NCBI RefSeq assembly: GCF_003073045.1
Contig: NC_037597.1
Location: 8,901,217 to 8,965,216 of the forward strand
DNA: 64,000 bases
Reading direction: 5' to 3'
DNA from: Pomacea canaliculata
Lineage: Eukaryota; Mollusca; Gastropoda; Architaenioglossa; Ampullariidae
Positions 14,533 through 26,197 of the stretch are shown in pieces; within the stretch, counting starts at the first letter, position 1; each line of letters starts with the position of its first letter. Below the pieces are notes generated by a model. The model did not search any database. It had not been told where the DNA came from and saw only the letters and a program-made list of their open reading frames with translations. The position numbers were made by a program, and so were the translations under genes.

Positions 14533-15387
14533 ATCTGCCACCCGCTTGTTCAAAAGCGCCTATAAAGCAAACTCTAATTTGAAAAACAAAAAGCCCTTTG
14601 AAGAGGATTGTCTTTGAGTATTGGCGACTAAACTGGTATTTAGTTTCGGTGTAGCATGACTGCGATTTAACAGTTAGCATAAAGTAATGTAAATAATATC
14701 CTCTGTTCTTAAAATCCGTTGGTTCAGCAGAACATTAAGCAAGTCCAAGCAAACATTTTTTTTTCTCTAGACGTCAATGAAATTTGTCAATTTTTTTTTT
14801 TTTTAGGTTGTAAGGAAAACTAATGTGGTATATTCTGCTGATAGAATTTTTTAACACAGTCCTGTAACAGCACACGTATGCGGCTGGCTGTATTTCGTTG
14901 TATAATGCCCTGTCTGCAACTCCAGCATGAATTGCATATCTCGATCTCGTCTGACGTGTTTATGACGGACATACCTTTCTCCCTGAAATGGGAGCTTATG
15001 GCCTTTTCAAAAACAGACAAACAAAAATCTTTTAAATGTCTACACCCTGAGAACACACATACACAAACATAAATGAATTCATCACACCCGAACGTCACGG
15101 TAGCTCTGTCAACCGATCAATTTCCCATGCAGTCAACTGCAGGTAGGGGTGTGGGAAGACGCCCCCTCAATAGATATATAGATATATTGAGGAAGCAAAA
15201 ATGTGAACGTCGTTTGCTGTCAGCATGGATCGCGTTTAGTGCTCCCCCAAAGTCAAGCATCAATTCTGAAACGCCACTGCCCTGAACGTACCACTGTAAT
15301 AATTAATAACAATTCGTATAAAGCGATTAAATGTAAAAGAGTGCAGTTACCATGCATGTGCACTCTTTAGCAGTACCACAAGGAAAG

Positions 15388-15426
<39 letters not shown>

Positions 15427-15560
15427 AATACAGAAGAACGTGGGAAAAAACCATCGAGCCACAAAAAAGTAAAATTAAAATTAATTAGAATCCGAAAAAA
15501 TTAGGCAGACTTCAAAATACAAGAAATAATTGAAAAATACATCTATAGTGAAAATATTAC
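14533..15560. other. Intergenic; only simple repeats
   Basis: No gene with recognisable homology. It contains poly-T runs and a (CAA) microsatellite at 15391-15426. Confidence 0.5.
15391..15426. repeat. (CAA)12 microsatellite
   Basis: A perfect CAA triplet run of about 36 bases. Confidence 0.95.
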
Positions 15561-15566
15561 GAAAAA

Positions 15567-16385
15567 TTTTTTTTGTTGGTCCCAGTGGGCAATTTAAACA
15601 TAAGAAAGGTGCTCTAGTTACAGTAAGTTAAAGTAGAACACGTTCACTGCAAGGTGTAGCGTTAAGATTACAGTGAAAGGAATACAAATTATATATATAC
15701 TATAAAACAAACAACTTGCATCAAGAATAATCATGTGTGCATCTACATCACACACACACACACAGCACTGACACTTCATCTGAGGTTGAGCAGCTGGACC
15801 ACAGATAGCACAAACGATTTCAGGTGTCTGTTACTTTTGCATTTTGGCATGGACTAGCGTTTACCTGAGCTTAATAGTATAAATTCTCTCATTAGTACAT
15901 GTTCGTGTACAGACAAAATGCGTGAAGCTTTCCTGTTTGTTGATAACAAAAAGAAACTAAATCCCTCTGTCCGACACCAATTATCTTAGAACAGATGTGG
16001 ACAATGCTGTTCAGACTGCTCCTATCATGGACAGAGAGATTGCGAAATCAGCATACAAATGAAAAAGATAAACGACTCTCAATAAACAACTGGTAGAAGC
16101 GGCCTACGAGCGCTTAACTAACTTAAAAACTATTGAGCTTACGCAGAAGGTACATTCTTTGTTGGCCACGTTTAACAATGTGCTCGGTATTTAAATTCCA
16201 TTTGAGCTGGCAATCAAAAATAGCTCCCGGGTAGCTGAATAGGTACAGACGAATTGTTATATCTGTAATGCCTTTGTCTTTAGACGGTTTGACCTTCTTT
16301 AACTGCTAGTTTAGTCTTGTTGAATGTTGAATAAGCTTATGCTAGAGCACTCCATCAAGTAATAATGCACGAAAACAGATAAAAG
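15567..16385 (-). mobile_element. LINE remnant, reverse-transcriptase C-terminal part plus 3' end
   Basis: On the minus strand, roughly 16255-15930 reads DCQLKWNLNTEHIVKRGQQ, RMYLLRKLNSF, FYQLFIESRLSF, RNLSVHDRSSLNSIVHICSK and IIGVGQRDL. This is the conserved region after the catalytic core of CR1/Rex/L2-like LINE polymerases. Stop codons interrupt it at least three times (after NSF, two codons later, and in place of the W before FRNLS), so it is dead. About 350 bases further along the minus strand the sequence GCCCACTGGGACCAACAAAA looks like the element's 3' terminal hairpin and tail. Both the 5' half and the core with the FADD box are absent. Confidence 0.8.
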
Positions 16386-17640
16386 CGGTGCTTGAGCAGA
16401 TTAATTATGGGATAGAGTGATACCATCAAGATATACGTTATTATCACTATAACAACTAGCTATCAAAAAACAGAACAATTCAGGGGCTTTTATACAGCTG
16501 TCCAGTGAGTAAAGAAGGACTTAGCTAATAGTTGAGTTTCTCTACACACTAACTGTAGAGTGCGTGGTATCAGTGGGACATGTATCAAATATGCTTTGAG
16601 ACAAAATGATTTGCTCAAGTGGATCTGCTGAAGAACTTTGTCCTTTGTTCTCTGCGTGCTTGCTTGTTTATTGCGATGAAATATAATGTTAGAGCTCCTT
16701 TTGCAACCCACACAATTTGTCTGTAAGTCTGTGTGTGCGTGCGCATGAACAAGAAGGTTAGATGGGTGGGAAAAAAGAGACAAATTTCACCTAAACCTTC
16801 CAGCCTCAAACTACGGTTAATAATACATTTCGGGTAATTTTTTTAGACAAGCCACTTTTATATTATTTTACCCGCACAGTTAAACATTATAGACTCCTGG
16901 ATTATTTTTCAGGCAGCTGTACGTACAGCAGTATCTCCTTTGCACAGGCCGTCGGTCACACGCACCTCTAGGGGGGCTGGGGCTCCCCGCTACTCATAAA
17001 CTTTATAGGAATTCGGCCACGAACGACCTTTGTATTTACGATCTTCGCTTTTAATGTTATGGGGGAAAAATAACAAACGAAATTTCCAGTTAAGTTTAAC
17101 TTCCTTTATTTTCACGTCATGCACAACATAAACAGACTTTCAAAATAAGAAATTAAAACTTGTTCATTGCTATAAAACCTGAATACGTACTTTTCGCCAA
17201 TTGCAAGATACTAATTTTCAAAATTATGAGAAAACAACCCAATTTTAGTTTCATTTGCGCCCAGGAAAAAAATGAAAGCTCTGGAGTCACTGGAGTAAAC
17301 ATCAATACAATAAACCAAATCTCTATATTCTCATAGGTCTCCTTTTGGGAATGGTTGGCTTTGACAACTTAATTTCACGATGTCCAGTGTATTGTTGAAT
17401 ACAGGTACACTTTTCAGAAAGACATTTATTGAAGAAATCAATACATGTTTTCCAAAATAACAATAAGTAGTAAGGTTTACGAATATACTCACTGCTTTGA
17501 GTTTGTGCTCTGGGTTCAGTTCTGATAAACCCTTAATGCAATGGACCTATGGCTAAGCTGATTATATTAATTTATTATGTGCCATTATATTAATTCATTT
17601 CTGGAAAATCAATTATTCTTTGAATTCATAAGAGACAGCT
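16386..17640. other. Intergenic; nothing recognised
   Basis: There is no convincing gene or transposon in this stretch. Confidence 0.45.
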
Positions 17641-19454
17641 ATACAAATGTGCCATTTATTTATTATTTATATATTTTCACACTCTCTATTTAGTCTTACA
17701 CTTCATTTAGTACTAGTAGACTCTCATGCTACATATCTGTATATGTATGAAAAACTGTTAAGGAGTAGAAACTGCTTCGGTTTAAATGTTATTTTTCTAT
17801 CTTTCCTGCAGGCTGTATGCTTTCTTAAGCAGTTCTTAGGTTTGTATCCAGTTTACTGGGCTTTGGAAAAAGGTCAAGATCTAATGTCCAGTGGCATCTC
17901 AAGGTCAATGTCAGCAGACTGATTATGCAATGGAAGATTTACAAAGAGTTTGCAAATGGTCATGATCTTCAATGCTGACCAAAGTACAAATTCTGATCAA
18001 CTCGCTTTTCTAAAAAAAGAAAATTAAAAAATTCACTACACATTTTGTAACAATTAAGGACAATACTATTTTCTGTTAACTTGCCAGCAACGTTAAACTT
18101 AAACTTGTGTTTACTCAGGTCAGACTTCACAGTTGAATGAAACAGGTATTGTTGGAAAACCACATTTACTCAGTGGATGAGCATAAAACTTAGTAAAGAG
18201 TTCATAAATAATGAAGAAATTCAAAGGATGTTCCTAATACAACTCATAAAAAGTCCTTTTAAGAAATAAAAACTGCAGAATAATTGTATCACATGCGATT
18301 GGAGGCTTTATAGTAGTACTCATGTGTTTTCTCTAAAACAGCAAAAAAAAATACCCACCATTGTTTACTACATTCCCCTAGATATTAAGTAGTAAATAGT
18401 AACAATATTTTCTCTAATATTTGTGATTGAAGATATAGTGATCTTTCTCTCATCATTAAACCAGTGGTTCTCAAAGTACTTCGGACCATGGACCACTTTA
18501 CTAAAGTAAAAAATAGACCACCAAGGCTTAAAATCACTCTGTACTGTGAATTTAAATTTTAAACTGTTTGATTACAATTCAAAACTAAATGTACTTTTGT
18601 GACAGTAGTATAGTAATAAGTTTACATAAAATTACTTCACAAAAAACACATAAAAATTAAAAACAAGTGAGTGCACTGCATTACTAAGGGGTAATGGATG
18701 ATGCAATTAAATGACATGATACTCATGCCACGACATAAAGACTTAGTTGGTAAGCAAGTGTTTTATGTGAACGAGCAGTTGGGCATCGATAAAACTAAAA
18801 CTCTTGTGAAATCAATGCTGGACTAATTAGCGTATCACTGCTGACATATGATGTCTGTCAACTGCAGACCACCTGACTCATGCATGCGGCCCACTTTGAG
18901 AACCACCAACTTAAACTAATGTGACCCATAATAAACTTAAATGAAAACTGGATCCATTTTGGCTAGGGTACAAATATACATGATTACTGTGTAATTATAT
19001 GAAAGCACCACAGAAACATGACTAATTCTCACTCAAAAACATAATAATTAAAAAATATCCAAAAATCATTCTTTCCCAACGAGTACACTTAAGATTTCAT
19101 CAATTAGGGACAATTCATTCATACACAAAATCAGTCAAGCTATTGCTACATGTTGAAAGTCTAAAATTAAAATATGTTGCTCGAATTAATGTAATAACAC
19201 AACTTTGACTGCCATATGAAATCTGCATGTGAGGGGAAAATGTGTAATATTTCTGTCAGGGCCATGCATTTGAACCACAGTTAATTGTAGCAATCATTGT
19301 AGAGATCATCTATTTCAAAGCAGCTTGTTCTGAAATGCATGTGGAACTAGAAGGCAGCTGTAGCAGATGACACATCTCACCCAATGCTCGACTCTATGCA
19401 AATTTGATGCAGTGTTTGTACAGAGTTAGATGCAATACTGACATCATATACTCT
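17641..19454 (-). other. Downstream region / 3' UTR of the cornichon gene
   Basis: No coding homology. TTTATT motifs around 17653-17668 give AATAAA on the minus strand and could end a long 3' UTR. A hAT-like MITE sits inside at 18462-18908. Confidence 0.4.
18462..18908. mobile_element. hAT-type MITE (447 bases)
   Basis: The left end CAGTGGTTCTCAAAGT is matched by ACTTTGAGAACCACCA at the right end, inverted repeats with only the outermost two bases differing. The flanking octamers CATTAAAC and ACTTAAAC match at six of eight positions, which fits a decayed 8-base hAT target duplication. There is no transposase, so the copy is non-autonomous. The CAGTGGTTCTCAAA end is the same as that of many hAT-Charlie elements in vertebrates. 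Confidence 0.82.
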
Positions 19455-21462
19455 TCATGAAGACACCAGCACGTATATCATACTGGAGAGAGAAGAAATG
19501 TAGCATAATTACTCTACAGCTTCTTACAATGCCTGGTACACACAATCTTACACTGAGTATGTAACAGAGGCAAATTCCTCAAAAATTTACAGCAATAATA
19601 AATCCTTTTAAGGCTGCAGAAAACAGAAAGGATAAATATGTAGCTACTAAAAAATTATATCTGCTGAAGCAATATAGTTAAACGTTTACAGTTTTATATA
19701 CTATTAATAATATTTATATTTGTCTAGTAACAACTTATGCTGCAAACTGATGAATACTGCTGCCTACCTGTATAAATAATAAAAGAAAGAGATCAGATAG
19801 AAGCCAAGCTTGATCCATCCCTCTTTCTGAGCCCTGTTTAGCTCTTCTGCATTCATTATGGTGGTTGGATCATACAGACCTGGGCAACTCATGACTGGCC
19901 TGTGCATATACCTAGACAACAGTAATAGAGTCAACATCTTAGGAACAAATTGATTTTATCAAGAAGAACAATGGAGGGTCCATTCAACCTGTGTGAAAGC
20001 TGACTTTAAAGCCTAGGGGAAATTACTGGGTAATGCTATGAAAGTCAATGACAATGGGATTAGGGTTATGGTTATGATTAGGGTATTGACTGGGCAAAGC
20101 AGATAAAGTGATGGCACATGATAACTCTATCCCCTGCCCCATCATTTCTGTCTAGCATGTCTTGCAGTCTTCTGCTGGCCCCCATAAGTCAAATTTCCTC
20201 CCTTTCTTGTTCATAATCATCACAAGCATTAATCGGTTTTGAAATAAAATAATCTTAAGACTAATTTTGAATGTTCCTAATAACTTAGTAGAAATTATAA
20301 GTGAACAAATCACAGCATCCCATCCCCATTTTGATCTTCTAGAGAAAGTTTATCCACAGCTCACAGAAAAAGTACCACATACAGAGATGACTTTTGCATG
20401 CCGATTGTCAGATGTGAGATCTGAAACCCACAATTCTCAATGTCACAGAGACAAGTATAACTTGGTTGGTATACTGACCATTTGAGGAAAAAAAAAACTT
20501 GTCACCATCTGCAGATCCTCACAGGATAAGAAGTACACTGTATGCAAAAACTAACACTAAGTGCTATCTTCCTTTAAGCATTTCACACTTATTAATTATT
20601 ACAAATGTTACACATATATCCTTTTGAAAAAAAGTACTGTTTAATGGTCAGTGTAATTTTCATTTTCTGCAAATTTAGTTCAGAGCAAGTGAACATGCTA
20701 TTGACAAACAAATAATTTCTTGATTGGTCAGTACCTTCTTATGTGATAAACAACCAGTGGCAAATTCCAAAGAAATGAGCCAAATTGAAGAGCGAAGAGG
20801 AACAGCAAGGTAAAGGATATGTGGAGTACATACTCAGGAAGCACCAGCTGAAATTATTAGAATTTCATGCTTTTGACCATATTAATATATTTTTCATATT
20901 CTCTTGAAAGCTATGTTCATTCCCACGCAGACACATAAAAAATATAATTACACTGAAATTTATTAGTCTTACTGCCTTAGTTTCATATTTCCCCCAAGAC
21001 TTAGAACGGCATGAAAGGTATGATATATTTGACAAAATATAAATGACTGCTGGATAATGACAATTCTTTTTCAAGAACTAATAAATATTACAAGTTAGGT
21101 GTATTTTTTAAAACTTTTAGTTGTATTCTATTAGTAGCAAATGTAACATAATTCAAGATTTCTTTGCTCGTTAACACTTACCGGATTTAAGCTTGAGCAC
21201 TGATCAATAGGATTCTTATAGTCTGTTTTCAGCTCATCGAATGCAATGATCTGAGAACAAAATTATTTATCATTGACAGGTGTGTCATTCTTTCTGAAAT
21301 TAATATACAAGAAGAAAGCAGAAGACAAAGCAGACATATAATATTTTCTAGTTGAGATTCAAGTATATATAGGTGACATACGTGAAAAATTGCAAAGAAA
21401 ATAAGAACAGCTGATAAGACAAGTGCAACGATGTAGCAAAACGCCGCAAAAGTGAACGCCAT
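19455..21462 (-). CDS. CNIH1: Cornichon homologue, cargo receptor for ER export
   Basis: Five exons: 21462-21382, 21250-21182, 20847-20735, 19911-19768 and 19482-19455. They give 144 residues, the same length as human CNIH1. The product starts [20 protein letters not shown], then [73 protein letters not shown] and SMIYVLVSS. All known segments are present: the N-terminal membrane span, the conserved acidic/proline loop, and the C-terminal spans. It sits in the ER membrane and loads cargo such as TGF-alpha-type ligands into COPII vesicles (family knowledge). The last exon is only 28 bases and would be missed by simple ORF search. Without it, exon 4 runs straight into a TAG stop, giving a product eight residues shorter. 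Confidence 0.97.
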
Positions 21463-24400
21463 GTTGTTTGGTCGGGGGAAGATAATGCGTTGCAGTTCTC
21501 ACGAGTATTTTCCCTTGAGCACTCTATCATGATTGTTCTCACGAAGTTGCTGCTACAGTATATGAGATGTAGCTGACTGGGCTCAACGGTTGATGAGTGA
21601 TGAAGTATTTAGTACGGTCGGACTCTGTGATGCGTGTGTGTCCACACCATACGTACGGTCGTACAATGCTTAAAACGTGCGAAGCTATGTGCGTTGATGG
21701 GTTTTTTTTTGTAGCTGTAGAGAAAGGGAAATGCCCCTCGCACCAGTCCCTCGATCCCTTACCCTAGAAAAAAAAGAATTCATGCTCATCTCACATCATA
21801 CCCATGTCCTTGACTGTACATGCGTCCAATGAGTGTGCCCAACTACAGCTCTACATTCATTCTTTAGAAGTTGATCTCTCTCTCTCTGTACCTGTTCATG
21901 AACACAAACCACGCAATGGCACGTGACACCCGGAACCCACTCGATCATCTTTCCTTTAAACGCGACACAGATCACTGATTGCCAGTGTATAGATCACAGC
22001 TTCTGTGATGTCGTGAACATCAGTTAAATGATAACGGGTGATGGCTGTGTATAGTGTGAGCACTATGATAATGTTAACATTCTTTATATATGGACGAATT
22101 TTTGTAATCGTTGTGGTGAGACTACAGCGTTTGCGTTGTACGATCACAGAAATGGGTCCATATGCAGTCTTTCTGTTAAAAAAATACAACTAGACAATAT
22201 TAGCTGGCGATTTTATTTACAATAATACTCGGTGTCCAGCACGAACAGTACGTGATATTGGTCGAAATATCCTGCAGTTATTAAAAAAAATCGTAATCGC
22301 CCTGCAAGAATTCCTTAACCCTCAAATATTACAAATTACAAAGGTCTGCAAAATAGACTTTCTACATCTGTCAGAAACCTTAGTCTCGACAATTTTTTTA
22401 AACATTTAAGGAAGCAGTCCATTGAAAGTAAGGTCAGATACATAGATACGAGTTTATTTTTTTATCCCAGAGGGCAGTTAGAAGCAGCTCTATACGGAAG
22501 CACAACAATGAACAATACCAAACACATACGTGATCCACCAAACAGACCCACCATACATTCATGAGTTAAACTACCATACGATCTTCATTCATTCGCATAC
22601 AATAGCGTTTAGAAGTCGCACGGTCGAAATAATGAAAGGCAGTCTCAGTCTGTTGGTCCTGCATGCAGGTAAACGAAATCGGCGGCCCGACGAAAGTTGA
22701 CAGAACTCTCCTTACAAGATATGCCTATCATCACATAGAATTGCAGACACATTTGAAAGTGTCTTTCGATATCGTGCATCAGAACGCTTTTTAAACAATT
22801 AAGGAGGCAATCTAATTAAATTGTGTCTCAGAGCTCTGTCATATCAGCCTAAGACGCTGTAGGGCTAATCACCCAAAGACCCAGCAGTTACATCTGAAGA
22901 GAATGAGTGTCCCGTGTTTGACTCCTCTGAGACTCGAGTTGACAAGAGTGGTTGACAAACTCCGAGTACACAATGTTCCCGTTGGACAACATAGAAACAC
23001 ACATCAAGGTGTACATATTTCCCGTGCATTTTTATCCCCCTAGAAACCGAAGAGCACTACTTCGTATTATTTAGAAGTTGCGACAGATGTTGACTACCAG
23101 GTGTCCAGTGCTGTTTCCATGGTCACAACACCCTGTCCTTCCGTCGAGCATCGCCCAGGACAGAGGACAAGCACTTGTGGTTGCTAGCGCGTGCCTACGC
23201 GTGACTTGAAAACCTTCGGAACCTACGCTGGGAACTAACTAAATCGTGCTATTTACCTGCTAAGTTTCGCGGAGCCCTTTCATCGAACGGACACTAGTCA
23301 CCGGCACCTCAGCAGCAACCCTCGGATGACACGTGCAATGTGACGTCATCGAGTGCCTGGCCATGCCCTTTTCGGCGTTGGTCGTTGGTGGAACATGTTG
23401 TCCCCCTTACCTGTCCCATGAGCAAACGGATATGCCTTGCAGCAAGAGAAAAGCAGGCTGGGCTTAATTTCGCCGCTTGTTTGTTCTGAGGGTGGCTAGG
23501 GTTAGATGCGATCCTAAAACAAGCCGCGTGCAAATTCCAGCGAAAATTGCGCCGCGCGTTTCCCCTGTGCAGTCCTGCTGCTCTCACCGGCCGTCATCCG
23601 CACCCAGCTCCCCCCTATCTCCCTCCCCTCCTTCTCACTGTAAGGTCTCCAAACTGCGGTCGTTGTTGACCAAGACACCTCCAGCAACTACTGCCCTAAC
23701 TGTGGGCTGCAGCGTGAGAAGCTGATGAAGTAGGATAGCGTCAAGGGTCTGTTTGCCGTGTCGCACCACGCCGCACGCGTTCTGGTGCGAGCGAAGACGT
23801 ATGACAATGTGAGGGGGGCTTTTTGCTTTCCTTTGTATAGTACCTGAGCGACGAAAAGTGATTTACTCTTATTAGAATAAAATGTGTTACATAACTTTGA
23901 TACTTTTACAGGTAAGTGTTACAATTTCATTACTTTATTATTTTTAAAAAAATTTTTAAAAATTATTTTGACCTTTCGATAAGCGCATAACTTTGGAATT
24001 GTATTGATGACACTGATAAATAATTGACTGTTTAATGATTTCTAAATCGATTTTAACAATTTAAAGTTATAACTTTCGGTGATATTTGCAACTGGTGACA
24101 ATGGCGTGGCTTTTTTTATGAGGTGGGGGGATTTTAGGATATTTTGATATATATTTTCAAAGAAAAATTATAGCACAGAGTTTTGCTCTTTGAACATGAC
24201 CAATTTCTTTCGTGTGCAACTCTGTGTGTGTGAATGAGAGAGAGAGAAGAGCGCTGTTCATCTCGCGCATAAACGCGTTTCCAGGATTACCTTGGCGCCT
24301 TGTTCTTAATGAAGTTTGACTTTGTGCCTATCTTTCGATCTGTCAATCTGAATATATGTCTACACAAAGAACGAAAAGGCATAATTCTGTTCAGACATTT

Positions 24401-24712
24401 TTTCGCATTAAACTTCATATTAAAATGTCTGCATACAGACAATTTTACAAGAAAGGGAGGACCACTTTAAAGGTGTCCATCTTCTACTGGCCCACCCTGA
24501 ACATCTATAAATCAAGACCAACACATTTCAAAATCCATCAATCACAGCTTTCAGTGTTCTCCTCAAATCCAACATTTGTAGGATGCTGTGCATTTACTAT
24601 CTTCAATGACAAAACCAAGTCTGGCAAAATTACTTTCACCGAGATGACAAATTATACTATCTTATACTCTTTTATGCTAATCCATCTGCTTTTGTAATTT
24701 TTAAAACAAATA
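21463..24712. other. Intergenic between cornichon and the DSL-ligand gene
   Basis: No gene supported. GC-rich sequence at 23.1-23.8 kb may be regulatory. At 22447-22480 the plus strand reads TTTTATCCCAGAGGGCAG, similar to the LINE tail at 15.57 kb. A motif TTTTTAAACA(T/A)TTAAGGA occurs at about 22393 and 22789. Confidence 0.4.
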
Positions 24713-26106
24713 ATGCATTCTCTAATAGATTTTACAGCTGTTCTACTTTTGCTGTTCGAGCAGATTGCTTCTGTAATCTATGCGGATTACATAGTACAGC
24801 TGGACATTACTCAAATATTACATGGAACCAGCATTACCGACCTCGCTGTCAACTCCTGCCTGGAACTCAGGCATCGGTCTTACACGACTGAGGCTGGAGA
24901 CAGTGGAGAATCCCTTGTCTGTGTTAATGGAACACTACTTCAAGGTTAGTGTTCATATCTCAGTCTATGGAGTCGTATGGCTATATGTCGTGTATATAAT
25001 ATTATTATCGAGGCACCAAAAAGTAGGGTGTTGCATTCCAGTATCGGAGTAATATGGTGTGTGCGAGAGAAATGGAGGATGGGTGAATTCTGTTTGCCTA
25101 TTTATTTAAGTACGATTCTATCTTACAATTTTGTTAAGGAACGACTTTTTCTGCCTTTTCAAGATAATTTTTATACCTCGTCCAAACACCCACTTGCGTG
25201 CCTTTTAGATAATTTTGTAACAGAATCGGCTGGTTCGTCTGTCCTTCTGTTCATCTGTCCGTCTGTCTGTCTGCCCATCCCAGCGGAAAGCGGAAGTAGG
25301 AAAGACTATTGAGATGTTCGCGCTGCCAGGTACATGTTTTAAGGGTGTTTCTGTTCACTTGCCAAGCTGCGAAGTTGGCAGGTGCGACTCTAACGCCTGA
25401 CCAAACACAGCCCGCGACGCATGGCTCCAGGGTTCGCCGCTCGTGGCCCAAGAAAGACCCTCGTGGGAAAGGTCGAATGGCGAGGATATGTGACCAGCAT
25501 ACTGGACCTTGGGACTAGGATACAGTGTCATGGAGAAAGAACGATAGGGCGGTGTGTGTGTGTCACAGGTCAGGTAGCTTCGGTATCTTTCTGGATCCCA
25601 CTCTCCCCAGTTTTTCAACTACGACGGTTGTGCACATTGAAGTGCTAACCATGAATTCTTGAACTACTTTCAGTTTGCAGTTGTATTCCTTTGAATATCA
25701 ACAATTCTTTCCAGTTCAATGTTTCAGTTTTTTTCAGGTTAAACTGAACTCTCTCCCTTTCCATATTCACCACCTACCTACTATTGAATTCTTTAAATGT
25801 GCATTGAAAACGCACTTCTTCCTGAAGTATTACTCCACCAGTCCCCACAATGCCAGTCCTTTTCCTCCTTATTACTTCCCTACTCGTCTTCCTTTTGCAA
25901 AATTACGATACTCTCAGTCCTTGTTACTTGGTTTCTCTTTGCGTTTTCTGTATTTGTGCTTATTCATCATCGGTAGTGTTGTTTATCCTTCCGTAGATCA
26001 TATGTTGCTTGTTCTTCTGTCCCTCGTATGTTGTCCATGTCTCGTTCTTGTTCTTAAGCGCTAAGAGCATGCTTCTTGTGTGAGTATGCACTATACATAT
26101 CTTGCA

Positions 26107-26197
<91 letters not shown>

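Noticed and set aside
20040-20090. Telomere-like TTAGGG words
   Set aside because: Only two or three imperfect TTAGGG units; too short to call an interstitial telomere.
23309-23760. GC-rich stretch with open frames on both strands
   Set aside because: No family resemblance and no splice partners; at most regulatory sequence.
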